A stretch of DNA of 64,000 bases from positions 3,348,001-3,412,000 of the forward strand of contig OZ240676.1 in NCBI GenBank assembly GCA_965198895.1, read 5' to 3'. Below are positions 9,556 through 17,483 of the stretch, in pieces. Under the pieces are notes generated by a model. It was given only the letters and a program-made list of their open reading frames with translations, was not told the DNA's origin and searched no databases. Position numbers and translations under genes: made by a program. This DNA comes from LMUY01 sp965198895. Its GTDB lineage: Bacteria > Pseudomonadota > Alphaproteobacteria > Acetobacterales > Acetobacteraceae. Within the stretch, counting starts at the first letter, position 1. The number at the start of each line of letters is the position of its first letter.

Positions 9556-10502
9556 GCCGACCGCGACCCGGCGAGGCCCTTCGGACGGAATGCCAGCATC
9601 AGCACCAGCAATAGATAGGGCACGGTCGGGGCGGCGCGGGCGATCGTCAGGTTCCATAGATCGGACAGGCGGCCCGTCGGATCGATCGTCACGCCCAACG
9701 CGCCGATCGCCTGCCACAGCGGCAGATCCAGGCTGATCGACACCGTCTGGATCATCCCGATCAGCACCGAGGCCACGAAGGCGCCCCAAATCGAGCCGAG
9801 GCCGCCCATCACCACCACGGCGAACACGATAGCGCCGAGCGATGCGGCCATGCCGGGCTGCGTCACGAAGGCGTTGCCGGCGATCACCCCCGCCAGCCCG
9901 GCCAGCGCGCAGCCAGCGCCGAACACCAGCGTGAACACGCGCGGTACGTCGTGGCCCAGCATGGACACCATGTCCGGATGGGTCAGCGCCGCACGCACGA
10001 TCAAGCCGAGCCGGGTGCGCGACAACGCCGCGAACAGGGCGACGAACATAGCAAGTGACACGGCCATCATGAACACGCGATAGGCCGGGTAGTCCGTGCC
10101 GCCGATGTGGAATAGCGGGAAATCCAAGATCGCCGGCACGCGATACGGCACGGGGTTGCGGCCCCAGATCAATGGCACGACCTCACCGATGACGAAGGCC
10201 AGTCCGAAGGTGAACAGCAGCTCCGCCATATGCCCGTGGCGGTGCACCGCGCGCAGGCCGTAGCGCTCCACCACCGCACCGATGACGCCGACCAGCAGCG
10301 GCGCCACCACGAGGCCGGGCCAGAACCCGACATAGGTGCTGATGGTGTACGCCAGGTAGGCGCCCAGCATGTAGAAGCTGGCATGGGCCAGGTTCAGCAC
10401 GCCCATCATGCCGAAGATCAGCGTCAGTCCCGACGACAGCATGAACAGCAGCAGCCCGTAGACCAGACCGTTCAGCGCAACGAGAAGCAGCGACTCGCCC
10501 AC
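9552..10502 (-). CDS. livH: Branched-chain amino acid/amide-type ABC transporter permease, LivH-like
   Basis: Permease of 316 residues beginning LVALNGLVYGLLLFM and carrying the LivH landmark TLIFGMMGVLNLAHASFY (family: GMxxxxNxAHG). A second conserved stretch, FAVVVMGGLGSIWGAF, lies near the C-terminus. The start is a GTG at 10502, 18 bases after the binding-protein stop. It pairs with LivM to form the membrane channel. Confidence 0.87.
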   Translation of the reverse strand: MGESLLLVALNGLVYGLLLFMLSSGLTLIFGMMGVLNLAHASFYMLGAYLAYTISTYVGFWPGLVVAPLLVGVIGAVVERYGLRAVHRHGHMAELLFTFGLAFVIGEVVPLIWGRNPVPYRVPAILDFPLFHIGGTDYPAYRVFMMAVSLAMFVALFAALSRTRLGLIVRAALTHPDMVSMLGHDVPRVFTLVFGAGCALAGLAGVIAGNAFVTQPGMAASLGAIVFAVVVMGGLGSIWGAFVASVLIGMIQTVSISLDLPLWQAIGALGVTIDPTGRLSDLWNLTIARAAPTVPYLLLVLMLAFRPKGLAGSRSA

Positions 10503-10520
10503 TGGATCAAACCCGCCGGG

Positions 10521-11735
10521 TCAGGGCTTGTCCTTGAACACGCAGGTCGTCGGCATCCGGGTCGTGTCGGCGGCGATCGTGCCCACGGTCTTGAAGCCGA
10601 GCTTCGTCTCCTTGAAGACGTGCGGCAGGTCTGGCTCCAACTCGGTGATGAACAGCGGCTGGATCAGCTGGTGGTCATCCGCCCGCATGTCGGAGATGCC
10701 GAGCGGGGTCTGCCGCTTCATCCCGCTCATCACCGCGGCCACCTTCACCGGGTCGGACGAGTTTGCCTCCTTCATCGCCGCGGCCAGCGTGTCGATCTCG
10801 TTCACGATGTGCCAGTAGTAGAAGGTGCGGCCGAACCGCTTCTCGAACGCGTCGGAGATGTCGTCGATCCCCGGCACGTTGTCGGCCCATGTGCTGATCT
10901 GCGCGTCGCCCTTGGCGCCCGGCCCGGCCGCGTTCACCAGCACCTCGTCCCCCAGATAGTAGGTATAGAACCGGCCCTTGTAGCCGCTATCGGCTGCGGC
11001 CTTGACCAGCAGCTCCAGGTCGGCGCCCCAGTTCCCGGTCACGACGGCGTCGGCGCCGGCGGCCTGGAACTTGGCGATGTAAGGCGTGAAGTCCTTCACC
11101 TTGCCCAGCGGCACCCGCTCGGCCCCGACCACCTGCAGGTCGGGGCGGCGGTCTTTCAGGTCAGCCTGCGCAGCCTTCTCCACCGACACGCCGAAGGAAT
11201 AGTCGGGGTTGAAGATGTAGACTTTGTGCGTGTCCTTTTGGGCCACAAGGTAGTCCGCCAAAGCACGCATCTTCATGTCGCTATCGGCGTCGAAGCGGAA
11301 ATGCCACCACGAGCACTTGTCGTTTGTGAGCGCCGGGTCGACGGCGGCGTAGTTCAGAAACAGCACCGACTTCGCCGGGTCGCGCTTGTTGTTCTTTTGG
11401 ATGCCATCGACGAGCGCGAACGCCACCGCCGAACCGTTCCCCTGGGTGACGTAGTGGATGCCGTCATCGACCGCCTTGCGCAGCAGAGTCAGCGACTTTT
11501 CGGGGCTGACCTCATTGTCCATCGAGACGATTTCGAACTTGCGCCCGGGTCCGGCGGCCTGCGTCGCGTTGACGCGGTCGGCGGCGAAGCGGAAGTGTTG
11601 CTCACCCAACTGACCGGTCTCCGCCAACGGGCCGCTCAGCGGGTCGATGTAGGCAATCCGCACGGTCTCGTCGGCGCGCGCAGCCCCCGCATAAACGGCG
11701 AGGCCCAGCACGGCGGCGCTGATGGCAAGTCTCAT
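10521..11735 (-). CDS. Periplasmic substrate-binding protein of the LivHMGF importer
   Basis: Type I periplasmic binding protein of 404 residues, first gene of the five-gene importer operon. The ATG at 11735 is preceded by AAGGGG at about 8 bases and followed by a signal peptide (MRLAISAAVLGLAVYAGAARA) with a likely cut after ARA. The mature part starts ETVRIAYIDPLSGP, as in LivJ-type proteins, and contains GSAVAFALVDG and VVTGNWGADLELL. The frame continues upstream to 11825, but that part is not signal-like. The ligand could be branched-chain amino acids, other amino acids or amides; sequence alone cannot decide. Confidence 0.87.
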   Translation of the reverse strand: MRLAISAAVLGLAVYAGAARADETVRIAYIDPLSGPLAETGQLGEQHFRFAADRVNATQAAGPGRKFEIVSMDNEVSPEKSLTLLRKAVDDGIHYVTQGNGSAVAFALVDGIQKNNKRDPAKSVLFLNYAAVDPALTNDKCSWWHFRFDADSDMKMRALADYLVAQKDTHKVYIFNPDYSFGVSVEKAAQADLKDRRPDLQVVGAERVPLGKVKDFTPYIAKFQAAGADAVVTGNWGADLELLVKAAADSGYKGRFYTYYLGDEVLVNAAGPGAKGDAQISTWADNVPGIDDISDAFEKRFGRTFYYWHIVNEIDTLAAAMKEANSSDPVKVAAVMSGMKRQTPLGISDMRADDHQLIQPLFITELEPDLPHVFKETKLGFKTVGTIAADTTRMPTTCVFKDKP

Positions 11736-11817
11736 TAAACGTCCCCTTGGATCGCAAGCCCTTGACCGGACCCGTCGTATTCCTGTTCGCGTACGATCCT
11801 GAGGCCTGACGCGTTGT

Positions 11818-11838
11818 TGCGTCAATGCCGGTGACGCA
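11818..11838 (-). promoter_or_regulatory. Candidate operator: TGCGTCA dyad upstream of the binding-protein gene
   Basis: Read on the minus strand, TGCGTCA and TGACGCA form a 7-bp dyad with a 7-base spacer, centred about 93 bases upstream of the binding-protein ATG (11735). Thirteen bases of it (11826-11838) are identical to 58006-58018 upstream of urtA. More TGACG half-sites lie close by at about 11807 and 11854. Its use as a binding site is inference. Confidence 0.4.
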
Positions 11839-11954
11839 TCGGTCGGTCTGACGGACGAGTAGAGGGCGTCGTGAAAATCAGCGTCGCCCTGGCTTGTTCA
11901 AAAGGCGTAACGCCGTCAATCTTCCATCAAGAAACTGACAGGGAGGGTTGATCG

Positions 11955-13568
11955 ATGGGCGTTACCTACTCGGCGATCTATTCGTTCGGCGATAGCTTGT
12001 CGGATGCGGGCGACGCCTATCTGCTGACCTCCTCCGTCTACGGGGAAGCGCTTGGGCTGCAAGCTGAGCCGGTCAGCCCGCCCTACTATCAGGAAAACTA
12101 CGACGGCACTGCGGCTGACGTATTCAGCAATGGGCCAGTCTGGGTCCAAGACCTTGCCACGACCCTGGGCCTCGCTACCTCGGCGCCAGGCCAGGTCGGC
12201 GCGACCGGCACCCAGCTTCTCGCCGCCGGCGCCCCCTCCTACGCCGTCAATGTTCTGGATGGCGGCAATGCCAACAACTACGTCACCCTTACCGCGGGCG
12301 CGCCTGGCGGCACCGATTTCGCCATCGGCGGCTCCGTCACGGGTCCCACCAACTTCAACACCAGCGGCGGGTCTGCGCTGACCGATTTGCAGTCGCAAAT
12401 CACGAACTTCGAGCAGGAAATCCCCACCCCTGCGGCTGGCGCGCTCTACACCGTGTGGAGCGGCTCGAACGACGTCCTCAATCTGCTGGGCTCCTCCACG
12501 TTCGCCTCGCAGAGTGCCGCTACGTCGGAGAGCGAAGTCGCACAGTCGGCCCAGAACGAAGTCGACGCCGTCATCCAGCTGGCGGATCTTGGGGCCAAGA
12601 CAATCCTCGTCGGCGACGTGCCTAACCTCGGCCTGATCCCCGAGATCTCCGCCGACGGGACCATTGTGCAGCAAACCGCCACCGCCTATGCGGAGTACTT
12701 CAACATCGAGCTGCAAGCCGATATCAACGCGGCCTCGAGCCAGCTTGCCGGTGCTGCCGTGACGACACTCGACACGTTCGGCCTGCTTAGCGGGACGACC
12801 GACGGCACGGTCGTTCCGGGCCCAAATGGCAACACGATCACGGATACCACCGACCCGGCCTATACCGGCAGCTTCACCTCCGATAATGGCACTCTGGCTT
12901 CCAACGCCGACAATTACTTGTATTTCGATGAACTGCACCCGACCCAGACTGGGCATCAGGCGATAGCAAATCTCGCGGCAGCCGATCTGGGTCTCGCCTG
13001 CTATTGCCCCGGCACCCGCATGCTGACCGACTGCGGCGAGCGACCGGTGGAAGCGCTCGCGATTGGCGACATTGTCGTCACCGCCTGCGGTAAGCACCGT
13101 GCCATCAAGTGGATCGGCCACCGCTCCTATGCCGGCCGCTTCCTTGCCGCAAACCCGAACGCTCACCCGATCCGCTTTACCGCAGGCTCACTCGGCGACG
13201 GCCTGCCCGGCCGCGACCTCCTCGTGTCGCCCGAACACGCGATGTTCCTCGGCGGTTTGCTGGTCCCGGCGCGTTGTTTGGTGAACGGAACCACGATCGT
13301 GCAAGCGCGCGGGTTGCAGCGGGTCGACTACTACCACGTCGAGTTGGACCACCATGACCTGCTGCTGGCCGAGGGCGCCGCATCCGAAAGCTTCATGGAC
13401 GATGACAGCCGAGGCATGTTCCACAACGCGGCAGAGTTTGCCCGGCTGTATCCCGACGCACCCGAGCCCGGCACATTCTGTGCGCCGAGGGTCACGGACG
13501 GCTACCAGCTGGAGACGATCCGCCGGCGGCTTGCCGACGTGGCCGGCGCAGTCGTCGCCGCGGCGTGA
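11955..13568 (+). CDS. GDSL esterase fused to a C-terminal Hint domain
   Basis: A 537-residue protein in two parts. Residues 1-340 are a GDSL-type esterase: block I SFGDSLSDAG with Ser14 as nucleophile, block III VWSGSNDVLN, and block V DELHPTQTGH with the Asp-x-x-His pair. From Cys349 there is a Hint module (Hint_2 type): ACYCPGTRMLT with Cys349/Cys351, VEALAIGDIVVT, SPEHAMF and LVPARCLVNG. Hint domains of hedgehog and BIL type cleave or ligate their own backbone, so the esterase may be released or attached to something. There is no classical signal peptide; related Gly/Asp-rich proteins are often secreted by type I systems. GGGAGGG lies 5 bases before the ATG. Confidence 0.85.
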   Translation: MGVTYSAIYSFGDSLSDAGDAYLLTSSVYGEALGLQAEPVSPPYYQENYDGTAADVFSNGPVWVQDLATTLGLATSAPGQVGATGTQLLAAGAPSYAVNVLDGGNANNYVTLTAGAPGGTDFAIGGSVTGPTNFNTSGGSALTDLQSQITNFEQEIPTPAAGALYTVWSGSNDVLNLLGSSTFASQSAATSESEVAQSAQNEVDAVIQLADLGAKTILVGDVPNLGLIPEISADGTIVQQTATAYAEYFNIELQADINAASSQLAGAAVTTLDTFGLLSGTTDGTVVPGPNGNTITDTTDPAYTGSFTSDNGTLASNADNYLYFDELHPTQTGHQAIANLAAADLGLACYCPGTRMLTDCGERPVEALAIGDIVVTACGKHRAIKWIGHRSYAGRFLAANPNAHPIRFTAGSLGDGLPGRDLLVSPEHAMFLGGLLVPARCLVNGTTIVQARGLQRVDYYHVELDHHDLLLAEGAASESFMDDDSRGMFHNAAEFARLYPDAPEPGTFCAPRVTDGYQLETIRRRLADVAGAVVAAA

Positions 13569-13723
13569 CGATCGTCGCGGATCGCCATCCAGCTCGAAGG
13601 CTGCATGGATTGCAGCGGTGTTACCCTCGATTGCGCTGAGCATCGGGTCTGGGTGGTCACTGCGCCGCTACCATGGCAGTGCTATCGTCACGAACCGGCC
13701 GACGGTGGCCGATGGAGGATGCG

Positions 13724-14305
13724 GTGGCAGATAAGATCGGCGACGCTTTGCAGTTGGCGATGATGCACAACACGGCGCCTATGGTTTTATCGGACCCGCA
13801 TTTGCCCGATTGCCCGATGGTTGCGGTGAACCCGGCCTTCACGCGCGTGACGGGTTACACGTCCGAGGAGGCCGTCGGCCGCAACTGCCGCTTCCTGCAA
13901 GGAGCCCAGACCGACCCGGAAGCGGCTCCCCGTATCCGCGCCTCGCTGGAGGCCGGGCAGGGCTGCATCGAATGGATCGTCAACTACCGCAAAGATGGCA
14001 AGGCTTTCTGGAACCTGCTCTTTATTTCCCCGGTGCACGACGAGAGCGGCGCCCTGCGCTATTTCTTCGGCAACCAACTCGATATCACCCTCGGTATGCC
14101 CGACTGGTTCGTCGACGTGAGTTTTGGCAGGGCGCGAATCGATCCCAAGCTGGAAGCGGAATTTCATGCGGTGCTGGGAGAGATCGGGGACGCGGACCGG
14201 GCTCAAGCGCTCGACCGCATCGTCGCGGCCGCGCATCGCCTCGCCGAGATCACGGTGCGATTGAAGCCGGGCACATTGTCAGGACCGTGGGCCACTCGAG
14301 AGTGA
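13724..14305 (+). CDS. Short LOV-domain (PAS) photosensor protein
   Basis: About 193 residues with one PAS domain of the LOV class. The photo-adduct motif GRNCRFLQG is intact (reactive Cys55), preceded by NPAFTRVTGYTSEEAVG and followed by NYRKDGKAFWNLLFISPV with the flavin-binding Asn residues, then YFFGNQLDIT. A helical C-terminal tail of about 80 residues has no recognised output domain. It is therefore a blue-light FMN sensor that must signal by dimerisation or partner binding. GGAGG at 13714-13718 lies five bases before the GTG at 13724, favouring that start over in-frame ATGs at 13673 and 13712, which lack ribosome sites. Confidence 0.85.
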   Translation: MADKIGDALQLAMMHNTAPMVLSDPHLPDCPMVAVNPAFTRVTGYTSEEAVGRNCRFLQGAQTDPEAAPRIRASLEAGQGCIEWIVNYRKDGKAFWNLLFISPVHDESGALRYFFGNQLDITLGMPDWFVDVSFGRARIDPKLEAEFHAVLGEIGDADRAQALDRIVAAAHRLAEITVRLKPGTLSGPWATRE

Positions 14306-14376
14306 CCCACGCTTCCATCTGCCTGGACCCACCGGGCGTTGGCCCGGATACCCGGGCCGACCCGAAAGCTTAGGCT

Positions 14377-14580
14377 TTAGGCGAGCTTCAGGTTGGATGC
14401 AGCCTCTTTGCCGCGCTCGGAGACCACGTCGTAGCTGACCTTCTGGTTCTCATCGAGGCCGTTCAACCCCGCCGCCTGAACGGCGGTGATGTGCACGAAC
14501 ACATCCTTGCCGCCGCCTTGAGGCTGAATGAATCCGAATCCCTTGGTTGGGTTGAACCACTTAACAGTGCCGGTCGCCAT
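14377..14580 (-). CDS. cspA: Cold-shock domain protein CspA family
   Basis: A 67-residue single cold-shock domain, the standard length. RNP1 KGFGFI and RNP2 VFVHI are both present, with the family start TGTVKWFNPTKG. It binds single-stranded RNA/DNA and acts as an RNA chaperone in the cytoplasm. It is a monocistronic gene on the minus strand. Whether it is cold-induced cannot be told; no clear long structured leader was identified. The symbol denotes the family, since alphaproteobacteria carry several paralogues. Confidence 0.93.
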   Translation of the reverse strand: MATGTVKWFNPTKGFGFIQPQGGGKDVFVHITAVQAAGLNGLDENQKVSYDVVSERGKEAASNLKLA

Positions 14581-14769
14581 GTGTCTGCCTCTCTAATACA
14601 AGCTGGACCATAGGCCCTTATCGTAGTCGGACGCCAGCCTAGGCCCGATGAACACCTTGGTGGCTCTCTCTGCAATGGAAGGGAGCGTGGTTTTCAGTCG
14701 ATCTGGGCGCCAAACAGGTTCGCCTGGCAGGGTGCAGAACTCGACCGAGCCGGTCGATTGACCAGGGCG

Positions 14770-15045
14770 TCACTTGTGACGGAGGTGCGAGCCAGCGCGC
14801 GACGGAGCATTGCGAATGTAATCCACCGGGCGAGCCTGGATGAAAGGCAAAGCCGGGTCCTCGGCCTGAATGACATGACCGGGCGGGGCGGGAAATAAGC
14901 TGAGCGTAATCAACGATCCAGCTGCTGCGGCGCTCAGGGCGACTATCAGAATGATTATGACCGCCGCGCTTATCCTAACCCGCAAAGGGCCAAACGGCCA
15001 AAGCGGAGCGATCGCTACCACAACATGGCGATGTTGATACGGCAT
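14770..15045 (-). CDS. Small single-span membrane protein, hypothetical
   Basis: A 91-residue reading frame with one strong hydrophobic segment (about residues 24-51: VRISAAVIIILIVALS and following) flanked by a His/Arg-containing N-terminus and a polar C-terminus. This is the architecture of a small inner-membrane protein with a cytoplasmic basic N-end. No ribosome site is evident before the ATG and no family is recognised. The neighbouring space (14581-14769 and 15046-15318) shows no other gene. It could be spurious. Confidence 0.35.
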   Translation of the reverse strand: MPYQHRHVVVAIAPLWPFGPLRVRISAAVIIILIVALSAAAAGSLITLSLFPAPPGHVIQAEDPALPFIQARPVDYIRNAPSRAGSHLRHK

Positions 15046-15318
15046 CTTGGTGTTTTAACATGCCGGTTACGCCTGCGAAACACTTTTGGCGTGAGACATA
15101 CGCTTTCGGCATCGACCGAAACCGGGAGTGACGACCTCAGCCGGGGCACGTCGAGCGAGGTGCCGATCCATAACGGGTGGTGACGACCGCGGCGGTTGGC
15201 AAAGCAGCTGCTAAGGGCCGTTACAAACACATCAAATCGAGCGGAGGACGTCTCGACGGCTAGACCGTGTCATCGCGTCTGCACTATATACCAATAGGTT
15301 AGAGGAGGGGGTGAAGGT

Positions 15319-15555
15319 ATGTTCTTAAGTCGGCAGCTTCTCGACGACCCTAACAGGCACCCCGCTCCATCATCCGAGCACCTGGGTTTCCTATGTCTGC
15401 GCGCCATCATGAGAGATCCGAAGTTCAGCCCCAAAGTGAAAGCCCAGGCGAGCGTCCTGGGATCGCTGCTCGATCCGCAACACCTTCACTCTGGAGATCC
15501 CTACGACGTGCGCTGTGAGTTGCTGGATAGCGTGCAACCACAGTTCGTGAAGTAG
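15319..15555 (+). CDS. Hypothetical protein, 78 residues
   Basis: A short frame beginning MFLSRQLLDDPNRH, with a purine-rich ribosome site (GAGGAGGGGG) about 7 to 8 bases before the ATG. The composition is soluble and helical, with no cysteine pairs or membrane segment. The sequence around it is less GC-rich than neighbouring genes. No family recognised. The good ribosome site is the main argument that it is real. Confidence 0.45.
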   Translation: MFLSRQLLDDPNRHPAPSSEHLGFLCLRAIMRDPKFSPKVKAQASVLGSLLDPQHLHSGDPYDVRCELLDSVQPQFVK

Positions 15556-15596
15556 GTCATCGACGAGCGGGTTCTCCCGGCGTCGGACGGGCCCGG

Positions 15597-15648
15597 CTGG
15601 CGGACTTGGCTGGCGGACTTGGCTGGCGGACTTGGCTGGCGGACCTGG
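15597..15648. repeat. Tandem repeat, four copies of a 13-nt unit
   Basis: Four contiguous 13-base units of CTGGCGGACTTGG (15597-15609, 15610-15622, 15623-15635, 15636-15648); the last has one T-to-C change. The unit is not a multiple of three, so a repeat count change would shift any overlapping reading frame. It lies in the 316-base gap between the 78-residue hypothetical and the tspO gene, where no other gene is supported. Confidence 0.9.
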
Positions 15649-15871
15649 CTGCGAGATGCTGGCTGAAGGGTCGGTTTTTGCTGCCGCCAGAGCATCCTCG
15701 GCGGGGTGCGTTTGGAGGCTCGTCGCGTCCGCTGCCACCATGCAACGGCGATGAGCGAGAGCGGCCTTGGGCATTCCAGCCTGGTGACGGCCGTCTCTGA
15801 CCGTGCGGCGATTTGCTAGGCTTGGGCGCCCCTCATAGCCTGGCTCAGGACCGGATAAGCCCCATTCCCGA

Positions 15872-16354
15872 TCAAGAGTTCCGACGCCATACCTCTTCCT
15901 GCAGCAGAGTCGCGAACACTACCCAGGCAAGCAGGGGCAAGTCAGCAGCGGCCGCACGCTTATCCACTGTTGCTGCGGTTGCAACAGACGCGGCCGACGT
16001 TGCCACCATGCCTGCTGTCACTCCAAGCGCCTCGCCTAGGCGCTTGCGCCCGAACAGCACCCAAGAGAAGCCGGCGATGCCGAACAGGTTCAAACTCCAA
16101 GCGCCCAGAGCCGTCGTGCGTCGGGCCGATGGGGCGGCAACAAGCAGCCGATAGCCGGAGTAACCCAGTAAGATGTCCAATCCGGTCCAGGCGATGCCGA
16201 ATACCGGTCCCGGCGGCGTGAAGGAAGGCTTGCGTAGGGCGGCATACCAAGCGGCCGTGCGGGGGTGGTTCGGCGTCGGGCTATAACGGCCGCCCAGCAC
16301 CTGCGCGGCTAACACGACGCTGCCTGAAAACAGTGCGGCGGTGCTTCTTTGCAT
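15872..16354 (-). CDS. tspO: TspO/MBR family tryptophan-rich sensory protein
   Basis: A 160-residue five-helix membrane protein of the TspO/peripheral benzodiazepine receptor family, the usual length. The family hallmark WYAALRKPSFTPPGPVFGIAWT is spread over the first loop and helix, and SLNLFGIAGFSWVLFGRK matches the third/fourth helices, although one usual Trp/Asn is replaced. TspO binds porphyrins and affects tetrapyrrole and stress responses. The frame is open upstream, but the ATG at 16354 starts MQRSTAALFSG as expected for an N-in helix. It is a single gene on the minus strand. Confidence 0.85.
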   Translation of the reverse strand: MQRSTAALFSGSVVLAAQVLGGRYSPTPNHPRTAAWYAALRKPSFTPPGPVFGIAWTGLDILLGYSGYRLLVAAPSARRTTALGAWSLNLFGIAGFSWVLFGRKRLGEALGVTAGMVATSAASVATAATVDKRAAAADLPLLAWVVFATLLQEEVWRRNS

Positions 16355-16357
16355 GGA

Positions 16358-16823
16358 GGTATTCCCACTGTAAGCGTCAGCACGTCGAGACGTAAGGCGC
16401 TCTGGTGCTAAACTGAACCGTTCGCAGCCAACGCAGAGAGCAGCGACGCGGTGCAACCACCTTCACGCAACAGTGCTGTGCGTCACACGTGTGGTAACGG
16501 CGCCGTGATGTAAGAGCAACCCGGAGAAGCAATCATCAAGGTGTATTACCGCATACGGCTTCGCTCGACGGCGGCACGATGGAACCATGACGTCGGTGCC
16601 GCGACAAGCGTGCATTCAGGGCGGTGGCGGCGTTAGGGTGTCTGGCCAGGCAAGCACATCACGCGAGGGGCCAAGGTTTGTGTCACTCTACTTCGCGAAT
16701 CTGCGTGACGGCTGGGCCATCAAGGCCCCGGCGGCCAACCCAACCGCCATGGCAGCATAGGCGGCCGCCATGGACCGCTTGCTGAGCACGAACTCCCGGC
16801 CCGGCCCAGCGCCAGCGTCGAGG
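16358..16823. other. Gene-poor interval
   Basis: No convincing gene between tspO and the Pro-rich small gene. The only hint is a possible 33-residue minus-strand peptide, GTG at 16789 to 16688, beginning VLSKRSMAAAYAAMAVG, with GGGAG just upstream and one hydrophobic stretch. It would follow the Pro-rich gene in the same direction. Support is weak. Confidence 0.3.
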
Positions 16824-17036
16824 CTACTGCGGTCCCGGAAAGCAGAATGGACTTCGCAGCCAGGGCCGAGCGCGGAATCCCTGCCTGCCACGCATCTGCA
16901 TCGGCGCCGGCTCTGGCGGTAGGTCGCTCGGCGGCTCGCCGACAGGCAGGGGCGGCAGGTCGTCGTCTGGGATCGGTGTGGGTAGGCTTTCAGGCGGGAC
17001 AATGGGCGGCATCGGCTCTGGCATTTGTGCCTGCAT
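16824..17036 (-). CDS. Proline-rich small protein, hypothetical
   Basis: A 70-residue protein whose first 45 residues are strongly Pro/Asp/Glu-rich (MPEPMPPIVPPESLP, then DDDLPPLPVGEPP), followed by a basic tail. AAGGAGA lies about 7 bases before the ATG, a strong ribosome site, so translation is likely. There is no membrane segment and probably little fixed structure. Short Pro-rich proteins of this style are common in Acetobacteraceae-type genomes, with no known function. Confidence 0.55.
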   Translation of the reverse strand: MQAQMPEPMPPIVPPESLPTPIPDDDLPPLPVGEPPSDLPPEPAPMQMRGRQGFRARPWLRSPFCFPGPQ

Positions 17037-17097
17037 GACGGTTCTCCTTGGGTCTGCAGCCAGACAGATGAGTGGCGAGCGATAGTCCAGTTAAAGC

Positions 17098-17328
17098 TCA
17101 GTGGAGCGGCATCCGAAAGGTGAAGCGTGTCTCCTCCTCAGACGAAATCGCGTTGACCTTGCCACCTCGAGCCTTGGCGATTTCCTGACAGATATAGAGG
17201 CCAAGCCCCAGGCCTTGCATGCTGCCACGCGTGAAGGGTTCGAACAGGACGTCCATCTTCTCGGGTGAGATAGGGTCACCAGCATTCGCCACGAAAATTT
17301 CCAACTCGCCCTTGGAAACTACTCAGGC
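17098..17328 (-). pseudogene. C-terminal remnant of a sensor histidine kinase
   Basis: The last roughly 70 residues of a histidine kinase ATPase domain remain: ELEIFVANAGDPISP (G1 box), LFEPFTRG, then GLGLGLYICQEIAKARGG (G2 box) and a terminal FRMPLH. The N box, dimerisation domain and sensor are missing. In frame immediately upstream there is a TGA at about 17328 and no kinase sequence beyond it. It cannot bind ATP or autophosphorylate as it stands. An ATG at 17304 could start a 68-residue peptide, but this is best seen as a decayed fragment left by a deletion. Confidence 0.65.
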
Positions 17329-17333
17329 CAGCG

Positions 17334-17390
17334 GGCAAGCCGCTGGTGGAGAAGGTTGTGGCTGTGCTGCTGAAGCGGATGGGAGGATAA
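17334..17390 (+). pseudogene. Possible receiver-domain tail remnant
   Basis: Eighteen codons ending in TAA at 17388-17390 read GKPLVEKVVAVLLKRMGG, which resembles the final beta-strand and helix of a CheY-like receiver (invariant Lys-Pro, then an amphipathic helix). No start or upstream receiver sequence is present. It sits head-to-head with the histidine kinase remnant, so a recombination joint probably lies near 17330. The match is short and may be chance. Confidence 0.3.
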
Positions 17391-17483
17391 ATGTTCGGTC
17401 GCGCTAGCTCACGAATGCAAGCGCCTGGGGAGTAGAACGTGGGCAGTAATTATAGACCGACTGCACCGCTTGGAAGGCACGCA

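Noticed and set aside
17225..17234. Possible attL copy: GGGTTCGAAC shared with the tRNA-Lys T-arm
   Set aside because: Only ten bases match, there is no extension into the rest of the tRNA 3' end, and the bases encode the kinase FEP motif, so it is probably chance.
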